A stretch of 64,000 bases of DNA from Lachnospiraceae bacterium (GCA_017625815.1 JAGAKD010000131.1:1-64000), one strand, 5' to 3'. Shown: positions 41,398 to 48,474, numbered from the stretch's first letter. Numbers and translations are program-made. The notes: a model not told the origin generated them from the letters alone.

Positions 41398-41811
41398 TTA
41401 TATAGCAAGTAGTAAAGACTCTCTGTCAGCATCCAATACATCAATGACTTTATCATTGGCTGCATTATATACTACAATACTTTCTTTCTTACAGTCGTGG
41501 CACAGTCCGCGTTCTTCGCTTTCAGTTCTATAAAGTCTTTCGGTTATAACACTTCCACAGTAAGGGCAGACAGCTGGGTCTATTACAGTATCATTAACGA
41601 ATAAACCTGTGTCCTTATCTTCATAAAGTTCATTATTCATATAGTTATCAATATGTAAAGCTCTGGTCTTTCTATGTAGATTGCCAATGGCTGTACCCCA
41701 GCCGTTAACTATAGCATCAGCATGTAGTTCTGTAAAAACATCACTGACTAACTTTCTAGCTGTAGCTGAACATCTTTTATCGTGTTTCTTTCTGTGCTTC
41801 ATACAATTCAT
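41398..41811 (-). CDS. Hypothetical protein with zinc ribbon (137 aa)
   Basis: A basic start (KHRKKHDKRC), a helix (FTELHADAIVNGWGTA) and a C-terminal ribbon (CPYCGSVITE...CHDCKKESI). First gene of a unit after the boxed promoter at 41851-41887, with GAGG eight bases before the start. The layout suggests nucleic-acid binding; unproven. Confidence 0.65.
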   Translation of the reverse strand: MNCMKHRKKHDKRCSATARKLVSDVFTELHADAIVNGWGTAIGNLHRKTRALHIDNYMNNELYEDKDTGLFVNDTVIDPAVCPYCGSVITERLYRTESEERGLCHDCKKESIVVYNAANDKVIDVLDADRESLLLAI

Positions 41812-41850
41812 ATATGTATTCCTCTTTTCTTTTTAATCTTATCTATATCT

Positions 41851-41887
41851 ATTATACAATATTCCCAGTTGAAATGTGGCTGGTTAA
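41851..41887 (-). promoter_or_regulatory. Boxed promoter: TTAACCAGCC, 21 bases, TATAAT
   Basis: Variant of the shared box (CCAGCC in place of CCCGCC), with TATTG before TATAAT. The box ends exactly 21 bases upstream of the -10 hexamer, as in every other member. Confidence 0.7.
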
Positions 41888-41890
41888 ATA

Positions 41891-41925
41891 AAAAATCCCC
41901 AAGAAATTTTATCTTAGGGATTTTT
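41891..41925 (-). terminator. Rho-independent terminator
   Basis: AAAAATCCC pairs with GGGATTTTT, extended by the inner CTTAG/CAAG region; a T run follows directly and leads into the next promoter box. Confidence 0.8.
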
Positions 41926-41929
41926 ATTA

Positions 41930-42238
41930 TTAGTCTTGTGGGTCTAGCTTATTAAGATTATTTCTAAGTATCTTAGTAAGTGCTCTCACAGCAACAGCGG
42001 TATCCTCATCAAGGTCTTTGAAGAAATCCTTGTCACTTGTTATATCAGCGAGCTGATTGATTACTGATCTGATAGGAGCTATGGTATCATACTTCTTGAT
42101 AACAAGTTCCTTACCATCATCAGATAGATAAAGTTCAAGAGGGTCTCCCTCTCTTATTCCGAGCTGGGCTCTTACTTCCTTGGGTATTACTACTCTTCCA
42201 AGGTCATCTATTCTTCTTACTATTCCTGTAGCTTTCAT
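41930..42238 (-). CDS. AbrB/SpoVT-type transcription regulator (102 aa)
   Basis: MKATGIVRRIDDLGRVVIPKEVR followed by LGIREGDPLELYLSDDGKELVIKKYD is a full swapped-hairpin AbrB DNA-binding domain of the AbrB/SpoVT branch. The C-terminal half is helical and may oligomerise. A phage copy could act as a transition-state-like regulator of host or phage genes. It is the last gene of its unit, 4 bases from the terminator. Confidence 0.9.
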   Translation of the reverse strand: MKATGIVRRIDDLGRVVIPKEVRAQLGIREGDPLELYLSDDGKELVIKKYDTIAPIRSVINQLADITSDKDFFKDLDEDTAVAVRALTKILRNNLNKLDPQD

Positions 42239-42240
42239 GT

Positions 42241-42474
42241 TTAATCCTCCACATCTCTAAGTTCTTTAAGTTCTATCTGTACTAACTTATACTCAGCAGT
42301 AGGTGCGATCATCTTTCCGGTGTATCTATCCTTACTGGTGATATAGTGTTCTGCTTGCTCACGCGCTTTCTTCTTGCTTACGTAGATCTGCGCGTATCTT
42401 AGGTCAGGACTAAATTGCTTCATACCACAAGAGTACTGACCATCTGAAAACTTAATTACATATAGTTCTTTCAT
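42241..42474 (-). CDS. Hypothetical protein (77 aa)
   Basis: Starts at 42474, one base beyond the upstream stop (TAACATG); a longer frame inside the previous gene is not used. ELYVIKFSDGQYSCG...AREQAEHYI gives a strand-strand-helix beginning like the small domain of 45173. Overlap with the upstream unit indicates coupling; function unknown. Confidence 0.6.
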   Translation of the reverse strand: MKELYVIKFSDGQYSCGMKQFSPDLRYAQIYVSKKKAREQAEHYITSKDRYTGKMIAPTAEYKLVQIELKELRDVED

Positions 42475-42475
42475 G

Positions 42476-42871
42476 TTAAAACCACTGCGACCACATAGCA
42501 TACTTAACTCGCTCTCTGCCACATGGCTCTCCTGTAAATTCTTCATATAGTTCTACTAAAGTAGTTATCTTAGTTCCAATATCTGGGTCAGACATAGGAG
42601 AGGGAATATAACTTTCTATAAACTCATTACCCTCACCGAGCATACCGGGTTCTATAATCTTATCCGGCCAAACTAAGCGAGCAAAGTCTCCATTCATTCC
42701 GTCATAGATAAGAAGTGGCTTACCTTCCCTCTCATCGTATCTGTAATTATACTCATCAAGTTCTGGGTGTGCTTCTATAAATTTATGTATCATATCAAAG
42801 TCTTCGTGAGAAAGCTCGGTCTCATAAAGATCTATTGTAACTCCAACTACTATTCTACATTCAACGCTCAT
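42476..42871 (-). CDS. Hypothetical protein (131 aa)
   Basis: Alpha/beta protein beginning with strands (CRIVVGVTIDLYETEL) and with an IPSPMSDPDIGTKITTLVELYEEFTGEP stretch. No recognised domain. It lies 4 bases after the 47-aa cysteine protein. Confidence 0.6.
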   Translation of the reverse strand: MSVECRIVVGVTIDLYETELSHEDFDMIHKFIEAHPELDEYNYRYDEREGKPLLIYDGMNGDFARLVWPDKIIEPGMLGEGNEFIESYIPSPMSDPDIGTKITTLVELYEEFTGEPCGRERVKYAMWSQWF

Positions 42872-42875
42872 TAGC

Positions 42876-43019
42876 TTAAGCCTCCTGTACTTCTATATTA
42901 TTAGCTTCGAGTTCTGCCTTAACTCTTTGGGCTGCGCGGTAATCCACACAGTCCTCATCACACTTACTGCACTGACCGAACTGACATATAGCTTTTGCAA
43001 TCTGTTCTACTGTTATCAT
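42876..43019 (-). CDS. Small cysteine-rich protein (47 aa)
   Basis: Frame begins MITVEQIAKAICQFGQCSKCDEDC with a strong AAGGAGGAA site 11 bases upstream, and ends 4 bases before the next gene's ATG. The C-x4-C-x2-C-x3-C cluster suggests a zinc mini-finger. Confidence 0.6.
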   Translation of the reverse strand: MITVEQIAKAICQFGQCSKCDEDCVDYRAAQRVKAELEANNIEVQEA

Positions 43020-43034
43020 GGTTAGGCTTCCTCC

Positions 43035-43259
43035 TTAACTAACAAATTTGATAGCGGCAAGTTCTTGTACATTTACAGTAACCCCACCAAAGGTGAAAGT
43101 CTTTGCATGTTCTGTTGTGACAGGTTCCATACCTAAAGAGTATTCTAAGTCTGCACGTATTTTTAATAGGTGACGGATTTCCCCTTCGGACATACGCATG
43201 GTTTCTTTAATCTTATGACCATTCTTCAACCAGCAGATCATCTTTACTTTACGTAACAT
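43035..43259 (-). CDS. Hypothetical protein (74 aa)
   Basis: Basic N-terminus (LRKVKMICWLKNGHKI) then a helix (EIRHLLKIRADLEY) and a beta-like end (TFTFGGVTVNVQELAAI). Start overlaps the previous stop (TAATG). Function unknown. Confidence 0.55.
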   Translation of the reverse strand: MLRKVKMICWLKNGHKIKETMRMSEGEIRHLLKIRADLEYSLGMEPVTTEHAKTFTFGGVTVNVQELAAIKFVS

Positions 43260-43402
43260 TACTCTTCCTCCGTTTCAGGTTCCGGTTCATCAGTACGTAT
43301 CCACATCATGTTGCACTCACCTTCTGGAGTTATCTCAACATAGTTAGAGCAGGTACAGTATCCGGCATCGTTTTCATTACAGGCATAACATCTACATCTC
43401 AT
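43259..43402 (-). CDS. Small cysteine-rich protein, DUF1540-like (47 aa)
   Basis: MRCRCYACNENDAGYCTC...EITPEGECNMM has the cysteine spacing and G-x-C end of DUF1540-type domains. The ATG overlaps the previous TGA, with GGAGG 11 bases upstream. Likely metal-binding; function unknown. Confidence 0.6.
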   Translation of the reverse strand: MRCRCYACNENDAGYCTCSNYVEITPEGECNMMWIRTDEPEPETEEE

Positions 43403-44118
43403 CCTCTTACACCTCCACCAAAGATAGTTAGTCTTACTTTCTCATCTTTAGTAACTGTTACAGTAACCTGTGCACCGTTATCGAAAGGCATGTTAGGTAG
43501 GTCATCAAGGAACCTCATTAGGTCTCTACTTGTATTAGCTACACCAGCAAAGACTTCTTTACCATCATGTGTATATTCTGACTCGGTCTTCTTTGGGTTC
43601 TCTACTACTGGGTCTTGGGCTGGGTAGATATTGTCGTCACCATCTTCTACTGCCCACTGAATGTGGAGAGTTCTATGAGCATGGTTCTGGAAGTTAGCTA
43701 TGTATCCTTGTTCTCCAAGCATACGAACTACTTCTTTACCAACACAATCAAAAGCAGCAAACTCAGTTATGATTTCGGTTTCGTATTCACCAGCATCAAT
43801 AGCTTTCTGGATTTCTACACTGGCAGTATTCCAGATGAATTCTTTAGCAAGTCCTTTTACTCTTTCTTGAGTTTCTTTAAAAGCTTCATAAGCTGTCTTC
43901 ATATTCTTATCCTCCGATTTGATTTCTTCAATTTTATAAAGTGTTATCTTTTTTGCTGTTATAAGATTTATACCCATCTTTCTAGCTGATGACTCTGTTT
44001 CGAATTTCTTTGCCAGCTGGACTGAAGTGTTATATAAAACTGTCTTGTCAGTCCACAGGTCTTCAAAGTAATAATCCTTATCAGGTTCGCTCTTGGTTCT
44101 ACATCTGATTACGTACAT
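43399..44118 (-). CDS. Fused mini-domain protein with internal start (239 aa)
   Basis: Residues 1-72 form one small domain. From residue 73 (ATG at 43902, preceded by a strong CGGAGGATAAG site) begins a second unit: an AYEAFKETQERVK helix, a DAGEYETEI strand, a helix to MLGEQGYIANF and a HIQW strand, as in the I-S-W paralogues, followed by a C-terminal domain. Two products, 239 aa and about 167 aa, are therefore possible. Confidence 0.6.
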   Translation of the reverse strand: MYVIRCRTKSEPDKDYYFEDLWTDKTVLYNTSVQLAKKFETESSARKMGINLITAKKITLYKIEEIKSEDKNMKTAYEAFKETQERVKGLAKEFIWNTASVEIQKAIDAGEYETEIITEFAAFDCVGKEVVRMLGEQGYIANFQNHAHRTLHIQWAVEDGDDNIYPAQDPVVENPKKTESEYTHDGKEVFAGVANTSRDLMRFLDDLPNMPFDNGAQVTVTVTKDEKVRLTIFGGGVRG

Positions 44119-44128
44119 ATCTTACTCC

Positions 44129-44320
44129 TTATTTAATATTATACTTTTCTTTAAGCTCAGCTAGATCCGCCGGTTCTAGAATAACACCACGAGAGCAAGC
44201 ACCAAGCCTGAATAAATTCCTGTAGAATTCTTCTACTCCTTCTTGCTTACCGGCATCATAGAGAGCTTTCTTAATATCTGAAGGTGTCTCATATATTCTT
44301 TGATTAAGAGTTTTATCCAT
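44129..44320 (-). CDS. Hypothetical protein (63 aa)
   Basis: Helical, polar, no motif recognised. Placed 10 bases before the fused mini-domain gene and 2 bases after the 84-aa gene. Confidence 0.55.
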   Translation of the reverse strand: MDKTLNQRIYETPSDIKKALYDAGKQEGVEEFYRNLFRLGACSRGVILEPADLAELKEKYNIK

Positions 44321-44322
44321 AA

Positions 44323-44577
44323 TTATTTTTCCTTATACCTTATTTTAAGATTAGTTACCATTCTAAGAATTTCTCCACAAGTCACAGCACGACCTGTCCA
44401 GTACTCTGGGTCATGTTTAAGAGGTGAAGCTAAGCTTGGGTCTTTCTGTAGTTTATTAAATGCTTCAAGTTTCTCAGTAAGAATTTCTTCGAGTTCCTCT
44501 AAAAGTTCTTTACCTTCTGCTTGTCTACCTTCTTTGTATCCCTTTTCATAAGTGTATTCTACTAAATCACCTATCAT
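44323..44577 (-). CDS. Hypothetical protein (84 aa)
   Basis: A long charged N-terminal helix (EYTYEKGYKEGRQAEGKELLEELEEIL) suggests coiled-coil assembly; the second half ends in a basic tail. Acidic, without cysteine clusters. Function unknown. Confidence 0.55.
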   Translation of the reverse strand: MIGDLVEYTYEKGYKEGRQAEGKELLEELEEILTEKLEAFNKLQKDPSLASPLKHDPEYWTGRAVTCGEILRMVTNLKIRYKEK

Positions 44578-44589
44578 AGCAAGTCTCCT

Positions 44590-44790
44590 TTACTTAATGT
44601 TCTTTAGGGCAGATGGAATATCAGACTCACCAACAGTTAGGGTTTCATAATACATATTAAACTTCTCGCAGAAGTCTTTAGCAATCTCCTTATCTGTTAC
44701 TATACCAACTATCTGTCTTTGGGTTTCATAATAACCAACATCAGTTGATTTATAGATTACGTAATATTGCTTCTTAATTATTTCTTTCAT
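44590..44790 (-). CDS. Hypothetical protein (66 aa)
   Basis: Strand-rich start (KKQYYVIYKSTDVGYYETQRQIVGIVT) and helix; it resembles the EYKLV/AREQAE-type mini-domain at 42241 only loosely. First gene after the boxed promoter at 44826-44862, with GAGAGGGATT upstream. Confidence 0.55.
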   Translation of the reverse strand: MKEIIKKQYYVIYKSTDVGYYETQRQIVGIVTDKEIAKDFCEKFNMYYETLTVGESDIPSALKNIK

Positions 44791-44825
44791 AATCCCTCTC
44801 CTGTTAATTTGTTTCTTACATATTT

Positions 44826-44862
44826 ATTATACAATATCTAAAGCTGAAATGTGGCGGGTTTA
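44826..44862 (-). promoter_or_regulatory. Boxed promoter: TAAACCCGCC, 21 bases, TATAAT
   Basis: Member of the CCGCC-box class, with ATATTG before TATAAT; drives the genes from 44790 down to 41930. Confidence 0.8.
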
Positions 44863-44866
44863 TAGA

Positions 44867-44896
44867 AAAAAGACTTAGAGTTTTTCTAAGTCTTTA
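44867..44896 (-). terminator. Rho-independent terminator
   Basis: AAAGACTTAG pairs with CTAAGTCTTT around an 8-base loop; the stem overlaps the last codons of the 44886 gene, and a T run ends next to the promoter box. Confidence 0.8.
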
Positions 44897-45173
44897 ATAC
44901 AGTATCTAATATTCCATTTAGGTCTTTACTGTCATCCAGCCATGTAAACATTGCTTGGAACTTACCATTCACAAAGTATCCTAAAGAGTAGTAGCATTTA
45001 GAACAATCTTCGATAGCTTCTTCGTAGAGAGTGTTACACTGCTCTGGCAAGATGTAATCCCCGTATCTTGTAAAGTCTACATGGTAGTAGTTGTGGTTAC
45101 AATAAGAGACATTCTTCAGATGAGTTAGAGTATTCTTATCCAGCTCAAAAGAGAACATAATATTTCTCGACAT
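44886..45173 (-). CDS. Hypothetical protein (95 aa)
   Basis: Starts MSRNIMFSFELDKNTL. Beta-rich centre with two Cys/Tyr pairs (CNTLYEEAIEDCSKCYY). The ATG overlaps the previous stop. No domain recognised. Confidence 0.55.
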   Translation of the reverse strand: MSRNIMFSFELDKNTLTHLKNVSYCNHNYYHVDFTRYGDYILPEQCNTLYEEAIEDCSKCYYSLGYFVNGKFQAMFTWLDDSKDLNGILDTVLKT

Positions 45174-45460
45174 TATTTCATCTCCTTAAATTTCTTATAT
45201 CCCTCGTCAGTGTAGTAGAATGTGTTAAATAGTTCTGGATACTTTCTTACTTCTACCACCTCAAAGTTATCAGCAGTTATATCAGGTCTATACCAACCAC
45301 TCTTAAGCACGGTCCGGATATGTTCTTCTGCTTCTTGCTCAGTACCGAAGACGGCACCTTCTGAGAAGAACTTGATATTACCGAAAGGTGGGATACAGTC
45401 CTTGATACAGAAAGCATAGCCGGAGTATTGTGGGTCAGTTAGTTTTATTACATAACCCAT
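45173..45460 (-). CDS. Hypothetical protein (95 aa)
   Basis: Strand-rich start with Asp, Tyr and Gly (YVIKLTDPQYSGYAF), a middle helix (TEQEAEEHIRTVL) and a strand (FEVVEVRKY). This resembles a small binding domain of unknown type, similar in order to the 42241 protein. Confidence 0.6.
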   Translation of the reverse strand: MGYVIKLTDPQYSGYAFCIKDCIPPFGNIKFFSEGAVFGTEQEAEEHIRTVLKSGWYRPDITADNFEVVEVRKYPELFNTFYYTDEGYKKFKEMK

Positions 45461-45464
45461 ATAG

Positions 45465-45659
45465 TTAATCCTCCTTGGCAGTATAGAGACCGAGTCTTAA
45501 ACCTTTGTAGTATTCGGTTTCCATGTTAGTAATAATTCTCAACTCGAATAAACGTATCAGTTCTCCATTGGTTAGAGCTTCAGCTTCTTTGAGAGTGTAT
45601 CCATCTCCAACCAAAGAGTATCGGAAGTGTTCTAAGTTTATATCCACGTTAATGATCAT
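45465..45659 (-). CDS. Hypothetical protein (64 aa)
   Basis: Opens with a strand (IINVDINLEHFRYSLVGDGYTL), then a helix (KEAEALTNGELIRLFELRII). Short, with no cysteines. One base from the next upstream gene. Confidence 0.55.
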   Translation of the reverse strand: MIINVDINLEHFRYSLVGDGYTLKEAEALTNGELIRLFELRIITNMETEYYKGLRLGLYTAKED

Positions 45660-45660
45660 G

Positions 45661-45846
45661 TTAATCCCTCTCTTTATACTGTATTACAATAGTCAGCCAA
45701 TTCTGAGAGCCGGTAGAACAAACCTTCCAATCAAGAAGTTCTACATCTGGATTTTCTTGTAGCCAAGTAGTAAGTTCACAGGCGGCATTCGAACTACTGG
45801 TTCCAGTTGAATTACAATAAGATGTAAAGCTTTTAAACTTAATCAT
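45661..45846 (-). CDS. Hypothetical protein (61 aa)
   Basis: Possibly a distant relative of the I-x-W family: helix (AACELTTWLQENPDVELL), strand and a final NWLTIVIQY. Small polar/Ser-rich start. Function unknown. Confidence 0.55.
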   Translation of the reverse strand: MIKFKSFTSYCNSTGTSSSNAACELTTWLQENPDVELLDWKVCSTGSQNWLTIVIQYKERD

Positions 45847-45849
45847 TGG

Positions 45850-46386
45850 TTAATCCCTCCTACTTATACAGTTCTTTCGCCAGTAGACGAGAATAGTATT
45901 AGTTGCTTGGTTATAGAGAACCTCATTGACATCGAACTCATTCTGTATTACTGACTGAATAATACTTCCAAGCTTCTTGATTTCTTCGGGTTCATCATTT
46001 AGATCTATTCTGGTATATGCAGTCAAAGTCTTAGCGTCAAATACTGGTAGAGTCTTCCAGTTATAATTCCTTAAGAACTTACGAGCTGCTTCGATAGCTG
46101 AGGTATCTTCTTTAGGTTGAACATTATCTTCCACCGGGAAACACTTACCCATCCATAAGCAAGCTTCTACAAACTCTTTTAGTTTGGTTATACTATCCAA
46201 AGCTTGGTCACAGAGGTCTACTATTTCTCTATAGGCCGCAACCTTACCAGCATCATATCCTTCTTCATAAGCCGCGCAGTTACGATTTCTCTGGTCTTTA
46301 AGTGCAGTGAGAAGCTCCTCAGCCTCGGGTGTCATGTCACATGCTACTTCAGTAGAGAAGCATTCACCATATCTTTTATTTTCCAT
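45850..46386 (-). CDS. Hypothetical protein with coiled centre (178 aa)
   Basis: An N-terminal helix (EAEELLTALKDQRNRNCAAYEEGYDAGK) is followed by a linker and a C-terminal domain (residues 118-175) with a helix and the ending ILVYWRK, similar to the I-S-W strand of the small paralogues. The N-terminal helix with an EEGYDAG end recurs in many Firmicutes-phage proteins. Function unknown. Confidence 0.6.
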   Translation of the reverse strand: MENKRYGECFSTEVACDMTPEAEELLTALKDQRNRNCAAYEEGYDAGKVAAYREIVDLCDQALDSITKLKEFVEACLWMGKCFPVEDNVQPKEDTSAIEAARKFLRNYNWKTLPVFDAKTLTAYTRIDLNDEPEEIKKLGSIIQSVIQNEFDVNEVLYNQATNTILVYWRKNCISRRD

Positions 46387-46389
46387 AGG

Positions 46390-46551
46390 TTAATCCTCCA
46401 ATAGTTTATATATTACTTTGTCTATTTCATCCGGTCCAATTCGGTGGTCGGCAGACTCCAAAGCAATCTCATGTAACTCTGACTGTACCTTCAAGAGAGT
46501 CTCCTGCTTACCTGCAGCCCAACCGTTACCATAGCTACTCATACTATCCAT
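46390..46551 (-). CDS. Small hypothetical protein (53 aa)
   Basis: ATG at 46551 opens a helical frame starting MDSMSSYGNGWAAGKQE and ending YKLLED. GAAGGAGGA precedes it, inside the end of the 58-aa gene. The frame ends 3 bases before the next start. A later ATG (46542) is possible. Confidence 0.55.
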   Translation of the reverse strand: MDSMSSYGNGWAAGKQETLLKVQSELHEIALESADHRIGPDEIDKVIYKLLED

Positions 46552-46554
46552 AGC

Positions 46555-46731
46555 TTAGTCCTCCTTCACATACATAGTAGCAAGACGCATAGCAGCACTG
46601 CCTTTATAAGCTTTCGCATGTTCTGGTGTATCTATTACTACAATATGTTCTTTACCGTTTCTATCTTTGTCTATAAGTATTGCTACTTGCTTTTTAACGA
46701 AGCCGGCTTTTAGCATTTCTTTTATATCCAT
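46555..46731 (-). CDS. Small hypothetical protein (58 aa)
   Basis: A frame beginning MDIKEMLKAGFVKKQVAIL, preceded by AGAGGAGAAC, with a helix-strand-helix order. The next upstream gene ends 3 bases before it. Function unknown. Confidence 0.55.
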   Translation of the reverse strand: MDIKEMLKAGFVKKQVAILIDKDRNGKEHIVVIDTPEHAKAYKGSAAMRLATMYVKED

Positions 46732-46734
46732 TAG

Positions 46735-46923
46735 TTAGTTCTCCTCTACAAGAATTTGGTCTTGTGTTAAGGTATAGCTATCGCCATCTCCATCGATACA
46801 GTAATAATTACCATCATCTAATGGATAGCAAGCAAGAAGTTCTACCTTTCTTGGTGGCTGTCTCTTTCCCTGATACCAAATGTTATCATCTATAAAATAA
46901 CGTTTCTTATTATCATTAAACAT
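46735..46923 (-). CDS. Hypothetical protein (62 aa)
   Basis: Asp- and Tyr-rich (PLDDGNYYCIDGDGDSYTL), with several strands like a small SH3-type barrel; this is guessed from spacing. Preceded by AAAGGAGAGGG. Confidence 0.55.
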   Translation of the reverse strand: MFNDNKKRYFIDDNIWYQGKRQPPRKVELLACYPLDDGNYYCIDGDGDSYTLTQDQILVEEN

Positions 46924-46937
46924 ATAAACCCTCTCCT

Positions 46938-47210
46938 TTATCTATGTCTTGGGTCCCACTCTATTATCAGACGATGAGACGCAGGTCTATAGGTTACAGT
47001 ATCGTATCTAAAGTCATGGTGTAATACTTGAACTAAAGTATCTGCCAACTCTATGGTCTCATCTTCAAGTTCAAGATAAGCTCTCAGGTAGGTTTTGTTA
47101 CCATGTGTGATCATAGCTCTATCACCAAAGTTAGTTTCTACAAACTCTCTTGCCCTGAGAATGTCAGGAGTATCCGGAAGTTTTGGTATTAGTTTCTTTA
47201 TTCTACTCAT
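46938..47210 (-). CDS. Hypothetical ISW-like protein (90 aa)
   Basis: Helix (DILRAREFVETNFG), strand, helix (ELADTLVQVLHHDF) and ending RLIIEWDPRHR, the same fold order and terminal I-x-W as the paralogue family. First gene behind the long structured leader 47211-47418 and the boxed promoter at 47419-47455. Confidence 0.6.
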   Translation of the reverse strand: MSRIKKLIPKLPDTPDILRAREFVETNFGDRAMITHGNKTYLRAYLELEDETIELADTLVQVLHHDFRYDTVTYRPASHRLIIEWDPRHR

Positions 47211-47273
47211 CTATTAAACCCTCTCAATAATCAAATTAAAGTAAGTAATCTCTTTGCACCTATGCCTCAAAGA

Positions 47274-47358
47274 CTCCTAACCGATTTTAACTTACGACTC
47301 GAACGTAATGCAGTGGGCTCTCGGTTACTGCAGCAGACCAATCTGTCGTGTTAGGGAG
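47274..47358 (-). promoter_or_regulatory. Structured leader with cloverleaf-like RNA
   Basis: An 8-bp closing stem (CTCC-TAAC with GTTAGGAG, one bulged C; plus-strand arms 47350-47358 and 47274-47281) encloses three consecutive hairpins: 334-345 (CAGA/TCTG), 309-332 (TGCAGT/ACTGCA) and 292-308 (TTACG/CGTAA, with loop TTCGAGT), all at 47 kb. The third copies a tRNA T-arm, and the whole looks like a tRNA-like cloverleaf. It is not a normal tRNA: ten bases separate the T-arm from the closing strand and no anticodon stem fits. The gap 47211-47451 holds no ORF. Confidence 0.5.
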
Positions 47359-47418
47359 TTCAGATTAAATATTGTAGTTAGCTATTCTACTTTTAATCCT
47401 TACTGTACTTACATATAT

Positions 47419-47455
47419 ATTATACCATAAATCTATCTATAATTTGGCGGGTTAA
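47419..47455 (-). promoter_or_regulatory. Boxed promoter: TTAACCCGCC, 21 bases, TATAAT
   Basis: The box overlaps the stop codon of the 47452 gene; ATGG precedes TATAAT. Heads the long leader and the genes 47210 to 44886. Confidence 0.8.
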
Positions 47456-47739
47456 TCTAAGTTACAGATAACTTTTTTACCGTTAGCTATTGCATCTAAA
47501 ACTAATCTAGCTACCTGCTTTTTAGATGGAGCTTTTTTAAGATTAGCAATGAATCTAGGTTTCGCATCCTTATCTATATTTGCCGGTTCTATTATATGAA
47601 GAATATAATTTTTCATGCAGTTAAGTGAAATATCATCTCTAAGAACTATCTTCATTATAGTTTCGACATGCTTATTTAGTTCATAAGAATAACATCCAGG
47701 TTTCTGAGTTAAATTGCCTTTTTTCTTTTTAACAGCCAT
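47452..47739 (-). CDS. Hypothetical protein, small paralogue family (95 aa)
   Basis: Basic N-terminus, YSYELNKHVETIMKIV, then YILHIIEPANIDKDAKPRFIANL and a C-terminal ARLVLDAIANGKKV helix. It aligns with the 49160 protein (YSHTLTKH..., HYIRQLII...ATKRFLTSL, MLVYNSMLKADG), so the two are probable paralogues on either side of an HNH endonuclease pair. Recalled from phages, with no known function. Confidence 0.65.
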   Translation of the reverse strand: MAVKKKKGNLTQKPGCYSYELNKHVETIMKIVLRDDISLNCMKNYILHIIEPANIDKDAKPRFIANLKKAPSKKQVARLVLDAIANGKKVICNLD

Positions 47740-47774
47740 TAAGTCTACCTCTATCTTAAATTAGTTACTATTTT

Positions 47775-47811
47775 ATCTTACAATAGGTACATAAGAAATT
47801 TTGATAGTTAA
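47775..47811 (-). promoter_or_regulatory. Variant boxed promoter: TTAACTATCA, 21 bases, TAAGAT
   Basis: A box with TATCA instead of CCGCC in the same position, 21 bases upstream of a TAAGAT -10. The 48428 promoter shares the identical box and the following AAATTTCT. Confidence 0.6.
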
Positions 47812-47817
47812 TAGAAA

Positions 47818-47846
47818 AAACTCCCAACATATTTTACTGGGAGTTT
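47818..47846 (-). terminator. Rho-independent terminator
   Basis: AAACTCCCA pairs with TGGGAGTTT around an 11-base loop, followed by a T run, between the HNH gene and the next promoter. Confidence 0.8.
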
Positions 47847-47854
47847 AAAATTTT

Positions 47855-48397
47855 TTATTCGTCATCGGTAGCAAGCGATAGTGGTCTCCACTCACCAGAA
47901 GCCAATTTTTCTTCTAGATCTTTTAGGGTAAAGAAAGCACCCTCTTTTGTGTTACCTCTATTACGATTATTTTGAGCAGAAGTAGCAGTAATAAGATTTT
48001 CTATTCTACAGTCTCCACGTTTATGGTTCTTGTGATCAATTAAGACTTTGTCTTCAGGCACCCTAAATACGCGAGCAGTTACTGCAATAGCTTCTTTACA
48101 CATCTCTCTATAATAAATACGAGTATGTGTACCATAGCCACACGCGTTAGTTTCTGTAGAAGATAAAGTTGCTGATGGCAAATTACCATTACTAGACTTC
48201 CAACAAATACGATGTAATTCTTGCCCAAAATGAATATCGGTAGTTACCCATGCCAATAGTTTACCTGCAATCCAAATTAAACAAGTTCCGTCTTCTAGCA
48301 GTAAGTAAGGATTACGCGCTCTAGAGTTTACACGTGTTCCAGAAAATCCATATTGTTTTGCCAAGTCAAGCTCATCCTTTAAAGCATTTTTACACAT
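47855..48397 (-). CDS. HNH endonuclease, homing-type (180 aa)
   Basis: LIDHKNHKRGDCRIENLITATSAQNNRNR is an HNH motif with the DH-x-N, N and H/N pattern of phage homing endonucleases (I-HmuI-like). The preceding part has a GTHTRIYYREM stretch. Preceded by TAAAAGGAGGATTTTACT. Under its own variant promoter. A free-standing mobile nuclease. Confidence 0.85.
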   Translation of the reverse strand: MCKNALKDELDLAKQYGFSGTRVNSRARNPYLLLEDGTCLIWIAGKLLAWVTTDIHFGQELHRICWKSSNGNLPSATLSSTETNACGYGTHTRIYYREMCKEAIAVTARVFRVPEDKVLIDHKNHKRGDCRIENLITATSAQNNRNRGNTKEGAFFTLKDLEEKLASGEWRPLSLATDDE

Positions 48398-48427
48398 AGT
48401 AAAATCCTCCTTTTAGTTTACTATCTT

Positions 48428-48464
48428 ATCGTACAATACATCCATGAGAAATTTTGATAGTTAA
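48428..48464 (-). promoter_or_regulatory. Variant boxed promoter: TTAACTATCA, 21 bases, TACGAT
   Basis: Same box and spacing as at 47775, with TACGAT as -10. Drives the HNH gene. Confidence 0.6.
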
Positions 48465-48474
48465 TAGAAAAACT

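Noticed and set aside
47274..47358. tRNA gene in the 47.3-kb leader
   Set aside because: A T-arm-like hairpin is present, but ten bases separate it from the closing stem, the anticodon arm has a 12-base loop, and no CCA or proper D-arm is visible. I keep it as a structured leader.
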